NCBI GenBank assembly: GCA_965246795.1
Contig: CBDFFN010000013.1
Span: forward strand, 310,001 to 374,000
Origin: JAJXWB01 sp965246795
GTDB taxonomy: Bacteria; Pseudomonadota; Alphaproteobacteria; Rhizobiales; Beijerinckiaceae
Length of the DNA: 64,000 bases
Reading direction: 5' to 3'
The notes below the pieces were generated by a model that was not told the DNA's origin, ran no database searches, and saw only the letters and a program-made list of their open reading frames with translations. Shown here piece by piece: positions 1-7,612 of the stretch (positions are counted from its first letter, which is position 1; each line of letters starts with the position of its first letter). The position numbers were made by a program, and so were the translations under genes.

Positions 1-1
1 C

Positions 2-85
2 GCAAGCAATCAGCAGCAGAGTCAGAAGCAGGCGCTTATCACCGCGGCGATCGCTGCCCAGCAGATGCGGCCGAGCACACCCTGA
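2..85 (+). CDS. C-terminal end of an unidentified gene (partial)
   Basis: A plus-strand frame is open from the window edge to a TGA at 83-85 and has strongly GC-rich third positions, unlike the other two frames over the same bases. It encodes about 27 residues rich in Gln, ending ALITAAIAAQQMRPSTP. Too little is present to name it. By position, just upstream of an O-antigen ligase-like gene, it may belong to the same surface-polysaccharide locus, but that is inference only. A 7-bp GC-rich hairpin (GCGGGCG at 93-99 with CGCCCGC at 108-114) follows the stop. Confidence 0.35.
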   Translation, partial: ASNQQQSQKQALITAAIAAQQMRPSTP

Positions 86-191
86 CCGGCAAGCGGGCGG
101 TTTATGACGCCCGCCGATTCCCCGACAGCATTCTCCGGAGAAGCATCGGACCGGACGGGCTCTGGCTCCCCTCTGAAGCCCTAACAACGCC

Positions 192-1718
192 GTGACACGG
201 ATCGCTCGCCGGGCCGTTTCGTTTGCAATCCCGATGCCTGCGCAGCCGTTGCTCCTCGGTTCGCTGGCGCTTTTTCTCTGTCTGGGGTTCGGCGGCGGCA
301 CGCGCGGCGGTCTGATCTCCGACGCTATCCTCCAGTTTCTGACACTGCCGGTTCTCCTGGCAGTCGGCTGGCGGCTGCTCGACGCGGACCTGCCCCAGCC
401 GATGAGCCATGCACTGATTTTCTGCGGCGCGCTGCTGGCCGTACCGCTGCTGCAACTCGTTCCGCTGCCGCCGCTCGTCTGGACCGCCCTGCCGGGTCGC
501 GCGACGGTGGCCGAAGCTGCGCGGGTGGCCTTCGGCACGGTGGGTTGGGCCCCGCTCTCGCTGACGCCGACCAGCACCGCGCAAGCAGCCCTGTCGCTGA
601 TCCCCGTCTTCGCCATATTCGGCGCGACGTTGTTGCTATCCTTTCGCGAGCGCCGCGTGCTGGCGATCCTCGCGATCGCGGCTTGTCTCATCGAGGCGCT
701 GCTCGGTCTCGCGCAGGTTGCCGGCGGCCCGGCAAGCGGGTTGCGGCCCTACGAAATCACCAGCCTCGATGCTGCCGTCGGACTGTTCGCGAACCCGAAC
801 CATCTGGCGCTGATGCTCGCCGTCGCAATTGCATTTGTTGTCGCCTGGGCCGTCACTGCTGCGCAGGCAATCACGACGCGTGACACGCGGCGCGAGATCG
901 ACACCGGTCCGATCGCTGTCGTTATTGCCGGCGTCGCTGCTGTCTTCGTTCTCCTCATCGCCATTCTCGCCTCGCGCTCGCGCGCGGGTACGATCTTGTC
1001 ACTTGTCTCGCTCACCGCTTCGCTGACCATCGTGTCGTGGCGTCCGTCGGGGTGGAGTTTCCGGCGACTACTTACGATTAGCGCCGCAAGTTTCGTAATC
1101 GGCGCCGTCGGCGTTCTGATTCTCGCCCCCGACCTGATCGCAGCGCTTCTTGCCCGTCTGGCCGACGGTGGCAATCTCGGCAGCCGTTTCAAATATGCGC
1201 AAAGGACGGCGCTCATCGCTCTGAAGGTTTTGCCATTCGGCGCCGGCGTCGGTTCTTTCGTGCCCGTCTACGGTCTCTATGAGACGGCCACCGACATTCC
1301 CGCCGGGATCTATATCAACCGCGCGCATTGCGACTGGATCGAAGCCATTATGGAGTCGGGCGTCGTCGGCGCGACGCTGCTGGCGCTCTTCTGCATCTGG
1401 TTCGTACGGATGGTGCGCGACGTCTGGCGTCGAACGAACGGCAGCATTGCGACAATCGATGTCGCGCTCATGCGCGTGGCGACGATCGTCATTGCGCTTG
1501 TCGGCCTGCATTCGCTGATCGAATATCCGCTGCGGACGAGCGGCATCGCGGCGCTGTTTGCCTTCGCTTGCGGATGCTTGTTCGCGCCGGTTATTTTGCG
1601 CGACAGGACGGGTGAAGCACGTACGTTTGACCGGAAGACGTCATTGCGAGGAGCCCCCGCGAAATCGGCAACATCCGATTTCGCAAGGCGACGAAGCAAT
1701 CCATCCACGCTCGGTTAG
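192..1718 (+). CDS. O-antigen ligase / polysaccharide polymerase-like membrane protein
   Basis: Polytopic inner-membrane protein, 508 residues from a GTG at 192 (an ATG at 234 is an alternative start and begins closer to the first membrane segment). Hydrophobic helices run through most of the length. Around residue 255 is a loop SRSRAGTILS, and near residue 376 is RAHCDWIEAIMESGVVG, which matches the conserved His-containing periplasmic motif of WaaL/Wzy family proteins (AHNxxLxxxxExGxxG type). These enzymes join or polymerise undecaprenyl-linked glycans on the periplasmic face. The last ~26 residues (from about 482) are encoded by an intergenic palindromic repeat and are not part of the conserved fold. 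manC, an acyltransferase and a WcaJ-like transferase lie 14 kb downstream. The glycan cannot be told from sequence. Confidence 0.75.
   Translation: MTRIARRAVSFAIPMPAQPLLLGSLALFLCLGFGGGTRGGLISDAILQFLTLPVLLAVGWRLLDADLPQPMSHALIFCGALLAVPLLQLVPLPPLVWTALPGRATVAEAARVAFGTVGWAPLSLTPTSTAQAALSLIPVFAIFGATLLLSFRERRVLAILAIAACLIEALLGLAQVAGGPASGLRPYEITSLDAAVGLFANPNHLALMLAVAIAFVVAWAVTAAQAITTRDTRREIDTGPIAVVIAGVAAVFVLLIAILASRSRAGTILSLVSLTASLTIVSWRPSGWSFRRLLTISAASFVIGAVGVLILAPDLIAALLARLADGGNLGSRFKYAQRTALIALKVLPFGAGVGSFVPVYGLYETATDIPAGIYINRAHCDWIEAIMESGVVGATLLALFCIWFVRMVRDVWRRTNGSIATIDVALMRVATIVIALVGLHSLIEYPLRTSGIAALFAFACGCLFAPVILRDRTGEARTFDRKTSLRGAPAKSATSDFARRRSNPSTLG
1639..1704. repeat. Interspersed palindromic repeat fused to the end of the ligase gene
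   Basis: The segment has outer inverted parts (TCATTGCGAGGAGC at the left, GACGAAGCAATCCA at the right, pairing through ATTGC/GCAAT) and a perfect inner inverted repeat GCGAAATCGG / CCGATTTCGC. The CATTGCGAGGAGC...GACGAAGCAATCC pattern is a recurrent intergenic element of Bradyrhizobium-like genomes. Here it lies inside the open frame of the preceding gene and supplies its last ~20 codons before a TAG at 1716-1718. Confidence 0.75.
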
Positions 1719-1774
1719 TAGAAGGATCGCCACGTCGCACATCGTAATCCGCGATGAAGGTTCTGAAATTTGCC

Positions 1775-3655
1775 TCAGCTGTTCACGTAGAGCCGGCTGC
1801 CGCCAGCCGCGAATTCCGCGCTCTTCTGCGCCATGCCCTCACGCTTCTGGGCTTCGATCTGCGCGACGGCGTCGTTGAACGACTTGCGTTCGTTGTCACC
1901 CATCGCCTGAACCTCGGCGCGTAGATCCTGCGTGATCTTCATCGAGCAGAATTTCGGGCCACACATCGAACAGAAATGCGCGACCTTGTGCGCCTCCTTC
2001 GGCAGCGTCTCGTCGTGATAGGCGCGCGCCGTATCGGGATCGAGGCCGAGATTGAACTGGTCCTCCCATCGGAAATCGAAACGCGCGCGCGACAGTGCAT
2101 CGTCACGCACCTGCGCCGCCGGATGCCCCTTCGCGAGATCGGCGGCATGTGCCGCGATGCGATAGGTGATGACGCCAACCTTCACATCGTCGCGGTCGGG
2201 AAGACCCAGATGCTCCTTTGGCGTGACGTAGCAAAGCATTGCGCAGCCGAACCAGCCGATCATCGCCGCACCGATCCCGGACGTGATGTGATCGTAGCCC
2301 GGCGCGATGTCGGTCGTCAGCGGTCCAAGCGTATAGAACGGTGCCTCGCCGCATTCGGCAAGTTGCTTGTCCATGTTGATCTTGATCTTGTGCATCGGCA
2401 CGTGGCCGGGGCCTTCGATCATCACCTGACAACCCTTGTCCCACGCGATCTTCGTGAGTTCGCCAAGCGTCTCGAGTTCGGCAAACTGTGCGCGGTCATT
2501 GGCGTCGGCGATCGAACCCGGACGCAAACCGTCGCCGAGCGAGAAGGACACGTCGTATTTGCGCATGAGATCGCAAATGTCGCCGAAGTGCTCGTAGAGG
2601 AACGACTCGCGATGATGCGACAGGCACCAGCGCGCCATGATCGAACCCCCGCGTGACACGATACCGGTGACGCGTGTCGCGGTCAGCGGTACATAGGCGA
2701 GCCGCACGCCGGCGTGGATGGTGAAGTAATCGACACCCTGCTCGGCTTGCTCGATCAGCGTGTCGCGAAAGACTTCCCAGTCGAGCTTTGTCGCGTCGCC
2801 GCCGACCTTTTCCAGCGCCTGATAGATCGGCACCGTGCCGATCGGCACCGGCGAATTACGAAGAATCCAGTCGCGGATGTTGTGGATGTTGCGGCCGGTC
2901 GACAGGTCCATGACCGTGTCGGCGCCCCAGCGGATCGACCACACGAGCTTTTCAACTTCTTCCGCGACGGACGACGTGACGGCGGAATTGCCGATGTTGG
3001 CGTTGACCTTTACCAGGAAGTTGCGGCCGATGATCATCGGCTCGAGTTCGGGATGGTTGATGTTGCAGGGGATGATCGCCCTGCCCCGTGCGATCTCGTC
3101 GCGCACAAATTCCGGTGTGATGAAGGTCGGAAGGGATGCACCGAAAGATTCGCCGTCGGCGAGCTTCTCCGCTGCGTCGCTGCGCGCTGTTGCACGACCG
3201 AGATTCTCGCGTGCGGCGACATAAGCCATCTCTTCGGTGACGATGCCGGCGCGCGCGAATTCATACTGCGTGACAGGTGCCGATCCGGAGGCGCGGCGCG
3301 GATCGCGTGTCGCGGGACACGGCGGCACGAGCGCCTCTGCGCCGACGTTGCCGTTGTCTTCCGGCTTGATGACGCGACCGTCGTATCGCTCCAGCCCCGC
3401 ACGGCTCTGGAGCCATGTTCGCGCCGGCGGCAGGCCGGCGGAAAGGTCGGGCACGAAATCCGGATCGGTGTAGGGGCCGGACGCATCGTAAACGCGCACC
3501 GGCGGCTCGTTGGCGGACGGATCGAGCGCGATTTCGCGGAAGGGTACGCGTAAGGCCGGGAAACCGGCCGGCGTGGCGTAGGTCTTCGTCGAGCCGGTGA
3601 GCGGACCGGTGGTCACCGCCTCGGGACGCTGCGGGCGTTTGGCGTGCATGTTCAT
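1775..3655 (-). CDS. thiC: Phosphomethylpyrimidine synthase ThiC
   Basis: Radical-SAM enzyme that rearranges 5-aminoimidazole ribotide into hydroxymethylpyrimidine phosphate in thiamin synthesis. The 626-residue length is typical of bacterial ThiC. The C-terminus carries the non-canonical cluster motif HFCSMCGPKFCSMK (C-x2-C-x4-C), which holds the 4Fe-4S cluster. Conserved blocks such as MIEGPGHVPMHKI and HNIRDWILRNSPVPIGTVPIY are intact. The ATG at 3655 is preceded by GGGAGGT on the minus strand at good spacing. It stands alone here, without other thi genes, and is controlled by the TPP riboswitch just upstream. It is convergent with the O-antigen ligase-like gene. Confidence 0.98.
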   Translation of the reverse strand: MNMHAKRPQRPEAVTTGPLTGSTKTYATPAGFPALRVPFREIALDPSANEPPVRVYDASGPYTDPDFVPDLSAGLPPARTWLQSRAGLERYDGRVIKPEDNGNVGAEALVPPCPATRDPRRASGSAPVTQYEFARAGIVTEEMAYVAARENLGRATARSDAAEKLADGESFGASLPTFITPEFVRDEIARGRAIIPCNINHPELEPMIIGRNFLVKVNANIGNSAVTSSVAEEVEKLVWSIRWGADTVMDLSTGRNIHNIRDWILRNSPVPIGTVPIYQALEKVGGDATKLDWEVFRDTLIEQAEQGVDYFTIHAGVRLAYVPLTATRVTGIVSRGGSIMARWCLSHHRESFLYEHFGDICDLMRKYDVSFSLGDGLRPGSIADANDRAQFAELETLGELTKIAWDKGCQVMIEGPGHVPMHKIKINMDKQLAECGEAPFYTLGPLTTDIAPGYDHITSGIGAAMIGWFGCAMLCYVTPKEHLGLPDRDDVKVGVITYRIAAHAADLAKGHPAAQVRDDALSRARFDFRWEDQFNLGLDPDTARAYHDETLPKEAHKVAHFCSMCGPKFCSMKITQDLRAEVQAMGDNERKSFNDAVAQIEAQKREGMAQKSAEFAAGGSRLYVNS

Positions 3656-3709
3656 AGGTGGACCTCCCTAGGGGCATTGCAGGCGCGAGGTGGACGCGGG
3701 CGTATGACC

Positions 3710-3797
3710 CAAGCCTTCCCTTGCGCCGGCATTACCCGGATCAGGTTCAACGGGTGTTATCTCAGCCGCTGACGCAGCACCCCGTGGCGACCCGGAG
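3710..3797 (-). promoter_or_regulatory. TPP riboswitch (THI element) upstream of thiC
   Basis: Read on the minus strand, the leader contains GGGGTGC, then GGCTGAGATAACACCC, then TTGAACCTGATCCGGGTAA, then TGCCGGCGCAAGGGAAG. These are the conserved P2/J and P4/P5 sequences of thiamin pyrophosphate aptamers. The aptamer ends about 55 nt before the thiC start codon. The short gap and the Shine-Dalgarno GGGAGGT suggest control of translation by sequestration, which is inferred. No U-rich terminator is visible between aptamer and gene. Confidence 0.96.
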
Positions 3798-3841
3798 ACT
3801 AGGCGTGTGCGCGGCGGGGTTCAAGCGCGCTTTCGGTCAGG

Positions 3842-4669
3842 TCATGGCAGCTCGATTCTGAGGATGCTGCCGGTTTCCACGGGCACGCGCAGGCGGCGCG
3901 CGGCCTCGATCACGATCGGTCCCGACACGCGCGCGGGCAGCGCGATGTCTGACAGTTCTTCGACGCCTCGATATAGATTAAGCAATTTCAGTCGACGGCG
4001 CGTCTGGTCGGCCACTACCAGTTCGGCCCGCCCGTGCCCGGTCGCAACGCCGACCGCCGCGAACGAGGTGAAGGCAGCACCGATGAAATGGCTCGTTACG
4101 CCTGCGTGCGGCGGGAGAAGGCTGACGAGTTCGTGCCCGCGCAATGCCAACAGTTCAAGCTGGCCCGCGATGTGCGGTGTCTTGATGACGGCAATCTGCT
4201 TCGCGCCATCGCCGCGGAAATCCGCGATGCCCGCGATAGACAGCCAGCGATACGGCTTGCCGATCGGCGCGGTCGAAGCGCGTTCCGAGAGACGTCCGTC
4301 GATGACTTCGTAGACAGCGACCGCAGCGCCGGCGCGCAGCGACGAGCGGATTGTTACGACCTCATTGTGACCGTTGCCATCGAGATCAGCGATGCGCGGC
4401 GTGATATCCTCGAAGACGAAATCCTGCGAAAGCACATGTTCGAAACGCTTTCCGGTCCCGTCAATGACGACAAGACTTCCGCCTTCGATCGCGTCACCAA
4501 GCACGCCGTGATCGTAGCGTGTCGTTGGACGTTCGTACCATGCTTTCCGTGCGCCCAGTCCCGCATCGACTTCGGCGATGCTGCCACCCGGCAAACGGGA
4601 TGCGCCAGCAACGACGACAGAGCTCGCAGACAGGACAAATGCTACGACGACGCAATGAAGGATGTTCAT
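3842..4669 (-). CDS. Secreted VCBS/FG-GAP repeat-like protein
   Basis: 275 residues with an N-terminal signal peptide (MNILHCVVVAFVLSASSVVV, cleavage likely near AGAS). The mature part contains blade-like repeats with acidic loops such as IADLDGNGHNEVVTI, IADFRGDGAKQIAVIK and VATGHGRAELVVAD, the pattern of FG-GAP/VCBS beta-propeller repeats, some of which bind calcium. It probably acts in the periplasm or at the cell surface. No catalytic motif is visible and the role is unknown. It lies downstream of the SRPBCC gene on the same strand (32 bp) and may share its transcript. Confidence 0.7.
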   Translation of the reverse strand: MNILHCVVVAFVLSASSVVVAGASRLPGGSIAEVDAGLGARKAWYERPTTRYDHGVLGDAIEGGSLVVIDGTGKRFEHVLSQDFVFEDITPRIADLDGNGHNEVVTIRSSLRAGAAVAVYEVIDGRLSERASTAPIGKPYRWLSIAGIADFRGDGAKQIAVIKTPHIAGQLELLALRGHELVSLLPPHAGVTSHFIGAAFTSFAAVGVATGHGRAELVVADQTRRRLKLLNLYRGVEELSDIALPARVSGPIVIEAARRLRVPVETGSILRIELP

Positions 4670-4701
4670 CCGGATATGTTCGCTTCTTAATGCGCTTTGA
4701 A

Positions 4702-5202
4702 CTAGGGACCGCTCCTGCTTTTGCCCAGCGTGACAAGAAGTTCGTCAAGCTGGTCGAACTGCTCCGGCGTACCGTCCTCCATGCCGACATAGGATTGCTC
4801 CAGCAATTCCTTGCTGGGATAGGCTTCGCGCAGGGTCAGCAACGTGCCGCAGCCCGCGTCTTCGAACGTCACCGTCGTGATCGCGGCCTCTCCGCTCTCG
4901 TCGTTTGTCCAGACGATCCGCGATGGCGGCGTGACGTCGAGATACTTGCCGAAGAACACGCGCGCATTCGACGCGTCCTGTCCGAAGGCGAGCCGGTAGC
5001 CGCCGCCGGTCCGCACATCCATCTCGCAAGAGAGCAACGGAACGCCGCTCGACTTCGGCGCCCACCAGCGCTTGAACAGGTCCGGCTTGCTCCAGGCGTC
5101 GTAGACGAGTTGGACCGGAGCATCGAAGATGCGCGTCACGATGATATCGTTCTGCGATCCGCGTTCGACCTTCGTGCGGCCTTTGCTGGCTCTATCGCCC
5201 AT
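4702..5202 (-). CDS. SRPBCC (AHSA1-type) domain protein
   Basis: 166 residues with the START-like fold of the AHSA1/CalC group: IIVTRIFDAPVQLVYDAWSK at the N-terminus, FKRWWAP, then GGGYRLAF and a C-terminal helix LEQSYVGMEDGTPEQFDQL. Such proteins bind hydrophobic ligands; the ligand here is unknown. The ATG at 5202 lies 11 nt inside the end of the ArsR-family gene, so the two are translationally coupled. ArsR plus SRPBCC pairs are widespread and the regulator normally represses its own operon. Confidence 0.87.
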   Translation of the reverse strand: MGDRASKGRTKVERGSQNDIIVTRIFDAPVQLVYDAWSKPDLFKRWWAPKSSGVPLLSCEMDVRTGGGYRLAFGQDASNARVFFGKYLDVTPPSRIVWTNDESGEAAITTVTFEDAGCGTLLTLREAYPSKELLEQSYVGMEDGTPEQFDQLDELLVTLGKSRSGP

Positions 5203-5545
5203 CGGTTTTGTCTCCCTGCTTCATCGATCGGACGACGTCGTTCAAAGCATCGAAACGTGCGTTCCAGATTTCGCGGCGCGCCTCGATCCACGCGGCCGCT
5301 TCGTCAAAGCCGCGCTGGCCGAGCTTGCAGGTGCGCACGCGGCCGACCTTCCGTGTCGCGACCAGCCCCGCGTCTTCCAGAATGCCGACATGCTTTTTCA
5401 TGCCCGTGAGGGTCATGTGAAACTTGTCGGCGAGCTCCGTGATCGACGCGTCCTTGCGTCCAAGCTGTTCGAGCACGCCGCGACGCGTGGCATCGGAGAG
5501 GGCGGCGAAGGATGCGTCGAGACGGGTCGATAATAACTGAACCAT
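5192..5545 (-). CDS. ArsR-family winged-helix repressor
   Basis: 117 residues from an ATG at 5545. The winged helix is clear: LDASFAALSDATRRGVLEQL, then ASITELADKFHMTLTGMKKH (recognition helix) and LVATRKVGRVRTCKL (wing). No metal-binding Cys cluster of classic ArsR/SmtB (ELCVCDL) is present, so it belongs to the metal-independent group paired with SRPBCC proteins. I chose 5545 rather than the in-frame ATG at 5605 because the MVQLLS-LDASFAAL beginning is usual for the family and because the operator palindrome overlaps this start codon. Confidence 0.9.
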   Translation of the reverse strand: MVQLLSTRLDASFAALSDATRRGVLEQLGRKDASITELADKFHMTLTGMKKHVGILEDAGLVATRKVGRVRTCKLGQRGFDEAAAWIEARREIWNARFDALNDVVRSMKQGDKTDGR

Positions 5546-5555
5546 TCGGTTCAGT
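5536..5555. promoter_or_regulatory. Perfect 8-bp inverted repeat operator over the ArsR start codon
   Basis: ACTGAACC-ATTC-GGTTCAGT is a perfect inverted repeat with 4-nt spacer. The ArsR ATG (5545-5543 on the minus strand) lies in its centre. The form matches palindromes of the AACCnnnnGGTT kind found at starts of ArsR-SRPBCC operons. Its place suggests autorepression and a very short or absent leader on the transcript (inference). Confidence 0.8.
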
Positions 5556-5601
5556 ATTAGCGCACAGGTCTCAGCGATGCAAGGTCGTCGGGTTATAACC
5601 C

Positions 5602-6318
5602 TCAATCCGCCGTCGTCGATGTCCAGGTCGCATGGCGCACGCCGCGATCGCGTTCGAGCGCGGCTGTGATCGCGTCGAGGTCGGCGGAGACTGCGCTTGC
5701 TGCCGACAATGTTGCGATAATTTCGACTTCGGCATCGTCGCGTTCCATCACCTCGATTTCCCGCACGGGGTAGTCGGCTTTCTCGAGCCGCTCCGTCACG
5801 AGATCGCGGATGTTGTCACGCGCATCGTCCGTCGCCGTCACATGCACCTTGTAGGTTGCCTCCGTTCCACCATCGTCGATCGGCGTGCGGTTGATGAGGT
5901 CGACGAGTGGACGTAGGACCGTGTTGCCGACGAGTACGAAGATCGTGAGCAACACCGCCTCGGCCGCACGATCCGCGCCGGCGAACGCTCCGACGGCCGC
6001 CGAACACCACAGCGTCGCGGCGGTGTTCAGGCCACGGATGTTGGTGCCATCCTTCATGATGACGCCGGCACCAAGGAAGCCGACACCCGAGACGACATAG
6101 GCGACGATCTGCGTCGTACCGCTAGTACCGGCGACAGCGTTCCCGAGATCGACAAAGGCAGCGGCGCCGAGCGCAACGAGCGCATTTGTTCGAAGACCTG
6201 CGGTGCGCTGGCGATATTGCCGTTCTGCGCCGATCAGCGTGCCGAGCACGAAGGCGACGGCCAGCGAGACGAAAGTGTCAAGGAAGGGCGCGAGCTGGAA
6301 GGATTTCAGGGCAAGCAT
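5602..6318 (-). CDS. MgtC/SapB family membrane protein
   Basis: 238 residues. The N-terminal ~140 residues hold four to five membrane helices with the MgtC signatures LGTLIGAERQYRQRTAGLRTN, VSGVGFLGAGVIMKDG and IRGLNTAATLWCSAAVGAFAG. The C-terminal ~90 residues form a soluble ACT-like domain, as in the larger MgtC proteins. MgtC proteins are linked to growth in low magnesium and to F-type ATPase or membrane-potential control, but the exact activity is debated. Monocistronic by position, with no RNA switch seen upstream. Confidence 0.9.
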   Translation of the reverse strand: MLALKSFQLAPFLDTFVSLAVAFVLGTLIGAERQYRQRTAGLRTNALVALGAAAFVDLGNAVAGTSGTTQIVAYVVSGVGFLGAGVIMKDGTNIRGLNTAATLWCSAAVGAFAGADRAAEAVLLTIFVLVGNTVLRPLVDLINRTPIDDGGTEATYKVHVTATDDARDNIRDLVTERLEKADYPVREIEVMERDDAEVEIIATLSAASAVSADLDAITAALERDRGVRHATWTSTTAD

Positions 6319-6370
6319 GAAGTCTTGATGACGGAGATTTGTGACAGCGATGCAATCTCGGATTGCTGCC

Positions 6371-6829
6371 CTACTCCGGTTCTCGTGCCGCGATCAACGC
6401 TCGCAGATCATCCGCGACCGGAACTGCCTTGTGCGTCGTCTGATCGGTGTAGACCCAGACGATTTCGCCTGTTGCGCGAAGATCGTCGTCAGATCTTGCG
6501 CCGAAGATCGCCAGTGCGAACGCGAGCGACGACCGTCCGACCCTCCCAGTTCGCACGCCGACAACAATCTCCTCGTCGAAGCGGATCGGCGCCTTGTATT
6601 CGACGAGCGTCTTCACAGTGTGGAAGTCGACACCGGTGCGCGCGACCGCCGCGACGTAATCGTGACCGAGCGCACGAAAATACTCCGTGATCGCCGTATC
6701 GAAATAGGTAAGGTAATGCGCGTTGAAGACGACGCTCTGCCCGTCGATTTCCGAATAGCGCACGCGAAACGGATGAAAGAACCAGAAGTCTTTTCGCTGC
6801 ACGATCTTTCCTTCTGCGAGCCTTCGCAC
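6371..6829 (-). CDS. Hotdog-fold acyl-CoA thioesterase (4-HBT/YbgC type)
   Basis: 152 residues with a single hotdog domain. FRVRYSEIDGQSVVFNAHYLTYFD corresponds (in part, residues about 22-44) to the signature of the 4-hydroxybenzoyl-CoA thioesterase/YbgC group, including the catalytic Asp. VEYKAPIRFDEEIVVGVRTG is the usual central strand region. It would hydrolyse short or medium acyl-CoA in the cytoplasm; the substrate cannot be read from sequence. The stop is 7 bp from the broken PIN toxin gene on the same strand. Confidence 0.85.
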   Translation of the reverse strand: MRRLAEGKIVQRKDFWFFHPFRVRYSEIDGQSVVFNAHYLTYFDTAITEYFRALGHDYVAAVARTGVDFHTVKTLVEYKAPIRFDEEIVVGVRTGRVGRSSLAFALAIFGARSDDDLRATGEIVWVYTDQTTHKAVPVADDLRALIAAREPE

Positions 6830-6835
6830 GGGTGA

Positions 6836-7258
6836 CTAGATCGGCCGGACGCTCACACCAAGCGCTGCGGCGGCTGCCGCCATCTTATGATCGAAGGTGG
6901 AAAGCGATGCGCCGACGCGCTGGGCGATCGCAATGTGCATCGTATCCGGCGTGCGCAGCGTGAGATCGAGGCGGCGAATGTAGGCCGCGGCTGTTGTGAC
7001 GTCCGAGGTAAGGGTCTCGACCTCCTGCGAAGCGCGCGAGCCCCATTCGTCGAAGTTGACGGACGCGGCCCGCGCACGCTCCACTGAAAGTTCTCCTGTT
7101 CTAACGCGCCGCGGTACGGCGGAGGCAAATTCGGCTGCGGCGAAATCGCTGATCAACAGAACGCCTGGCTCCGATCGGATGAAAGCCAGCTAGCGAGAAG
7201 TGAAAGGCTCCCGAACGAACAGCGTTACGATTACGCTTGCGTCGAGATAGACGCTCAC
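6836..7258 (-). pseudogene. PIN-domain toxin (VapC-like) interrupted by an in-frame TAG
   Basis: Starting at a GTG at 7258-7256, which overlaps the antitoxin stop (ATGTGA), the frame reads MSVYLDASVIVTLFVREPFTSR, then TAG at 7192-7190, then goes on in the same frame with LAFIRSEPGVLLISDFAAAE and so on to a stop at 6836. All PIN acidic residues are kept: D6 (YLDAS), the Glu of DFAAAEFASA, TPDTMHIA and STFDHKMAA. Total length, about 140 codons, is normal for VapC. One nonsense codon is the only defect. A shorter product could start at an internal ATG at 7156, but would lack the first catalytic Asp. Confidence 0.85.
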
Positions 7259-7539
7259 ATCCAGTCTTCGTCTAGCATCTTCGACAAAAGCGTCCCGGCA
7301 TCCGTACTGGGCGTACCCGTCACCATGCGCTCGCTCAGCCAATCAGCGTCAGCCGCAGTCACCGGTCGCGGTGGCGCCGAGATCGGCCGCAACTCCGCAA
7401 CCGGCTTCCCATGACGCGTAATGGTGACTTTCTCGCCGGTTAGCGCCCGGTCGATTATTTCCGGCAGCTTGTTCTTCGCCTCGGCGACGCTGTGAGTGCC
7501 CGTGCGGGAAAAATAGCTATCTGATAGCCATAGCGTCAA
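7255..7539 (-). CDS. Phd/YefM-family antitoxin paired with the broken PIN toxin
   Basis: Up to 94 residues. The core GTHSVAEAKNKLPEIIDRALTG followed by EKVTITRHGKPVAELRPI is the standard Phd/YefM DNA-binding domain. The C-terminal tail (ADWLSERMV...LLSKMLDEDWM) is the toxin-binding part. The start is uncertain. The longest frame begins with a TTG at 7539, but that TTG is also part of a -35-like TTGACG, so translation may begin further in. The stop codon overlaps the toxin GTG by 4 nt, as in many vapBC-like operons. Confidence 0.87.
   Translation of the reverse strand: MTLWLSDSYFSRTGTHSVAEAKNKLPEIIDRALTGEKVTITRHGKPVAELRPISAPPRPVTAADADWLSERMVTGTPSTDAGTLLSKMLDEDWM
7514..7539 (-). promoter_or_regulatory. 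Putative promoter and operator of the antitoxin-toxin operon
   Basis: On the minus strand TTGACG (7539-7534) is followed after about 17-18 nt by TATTTT-like sequence. Between them lies a 13-bp palindrome GCTATC-T-GATAGC (7516-7528). A palindrome inside the promoter spacer fits the autorepression usual for Phd/YefM antitoxins. The call is by pattern only. Confidence 0.5.
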
Positions 7540-7612
7540 GACGGAGAAGGCTCGACAGGCGGGTCGCGCGCGGGCTAAGCGGCCTCAACCATCGATCATC
7601 AGGAGGATAGAA

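Noticed and set aside
102..584. A 160-codon minus-strand frame opposite the O-antigen ligase-like gene
   Set aside because: Arg/Gln-rich product without any domain, typical of antisense frames in GC-rich DNA; the plus strand has a clear membrane protein.
3034..3600. Several plus- and minus-strand frames over the thiC 5' part
   Set aside because: All lie within thiC, which is full length and has its riboswitch and ribosome site in the right place.
7190..7192. TAG in the PIN toxin as a recoded amino acid (pyrrolysine)
   Set aside because: No pyl genes are known in this bacterial group and PIN proteins have no conserved special residue there; a nonsense mutation is simpler.
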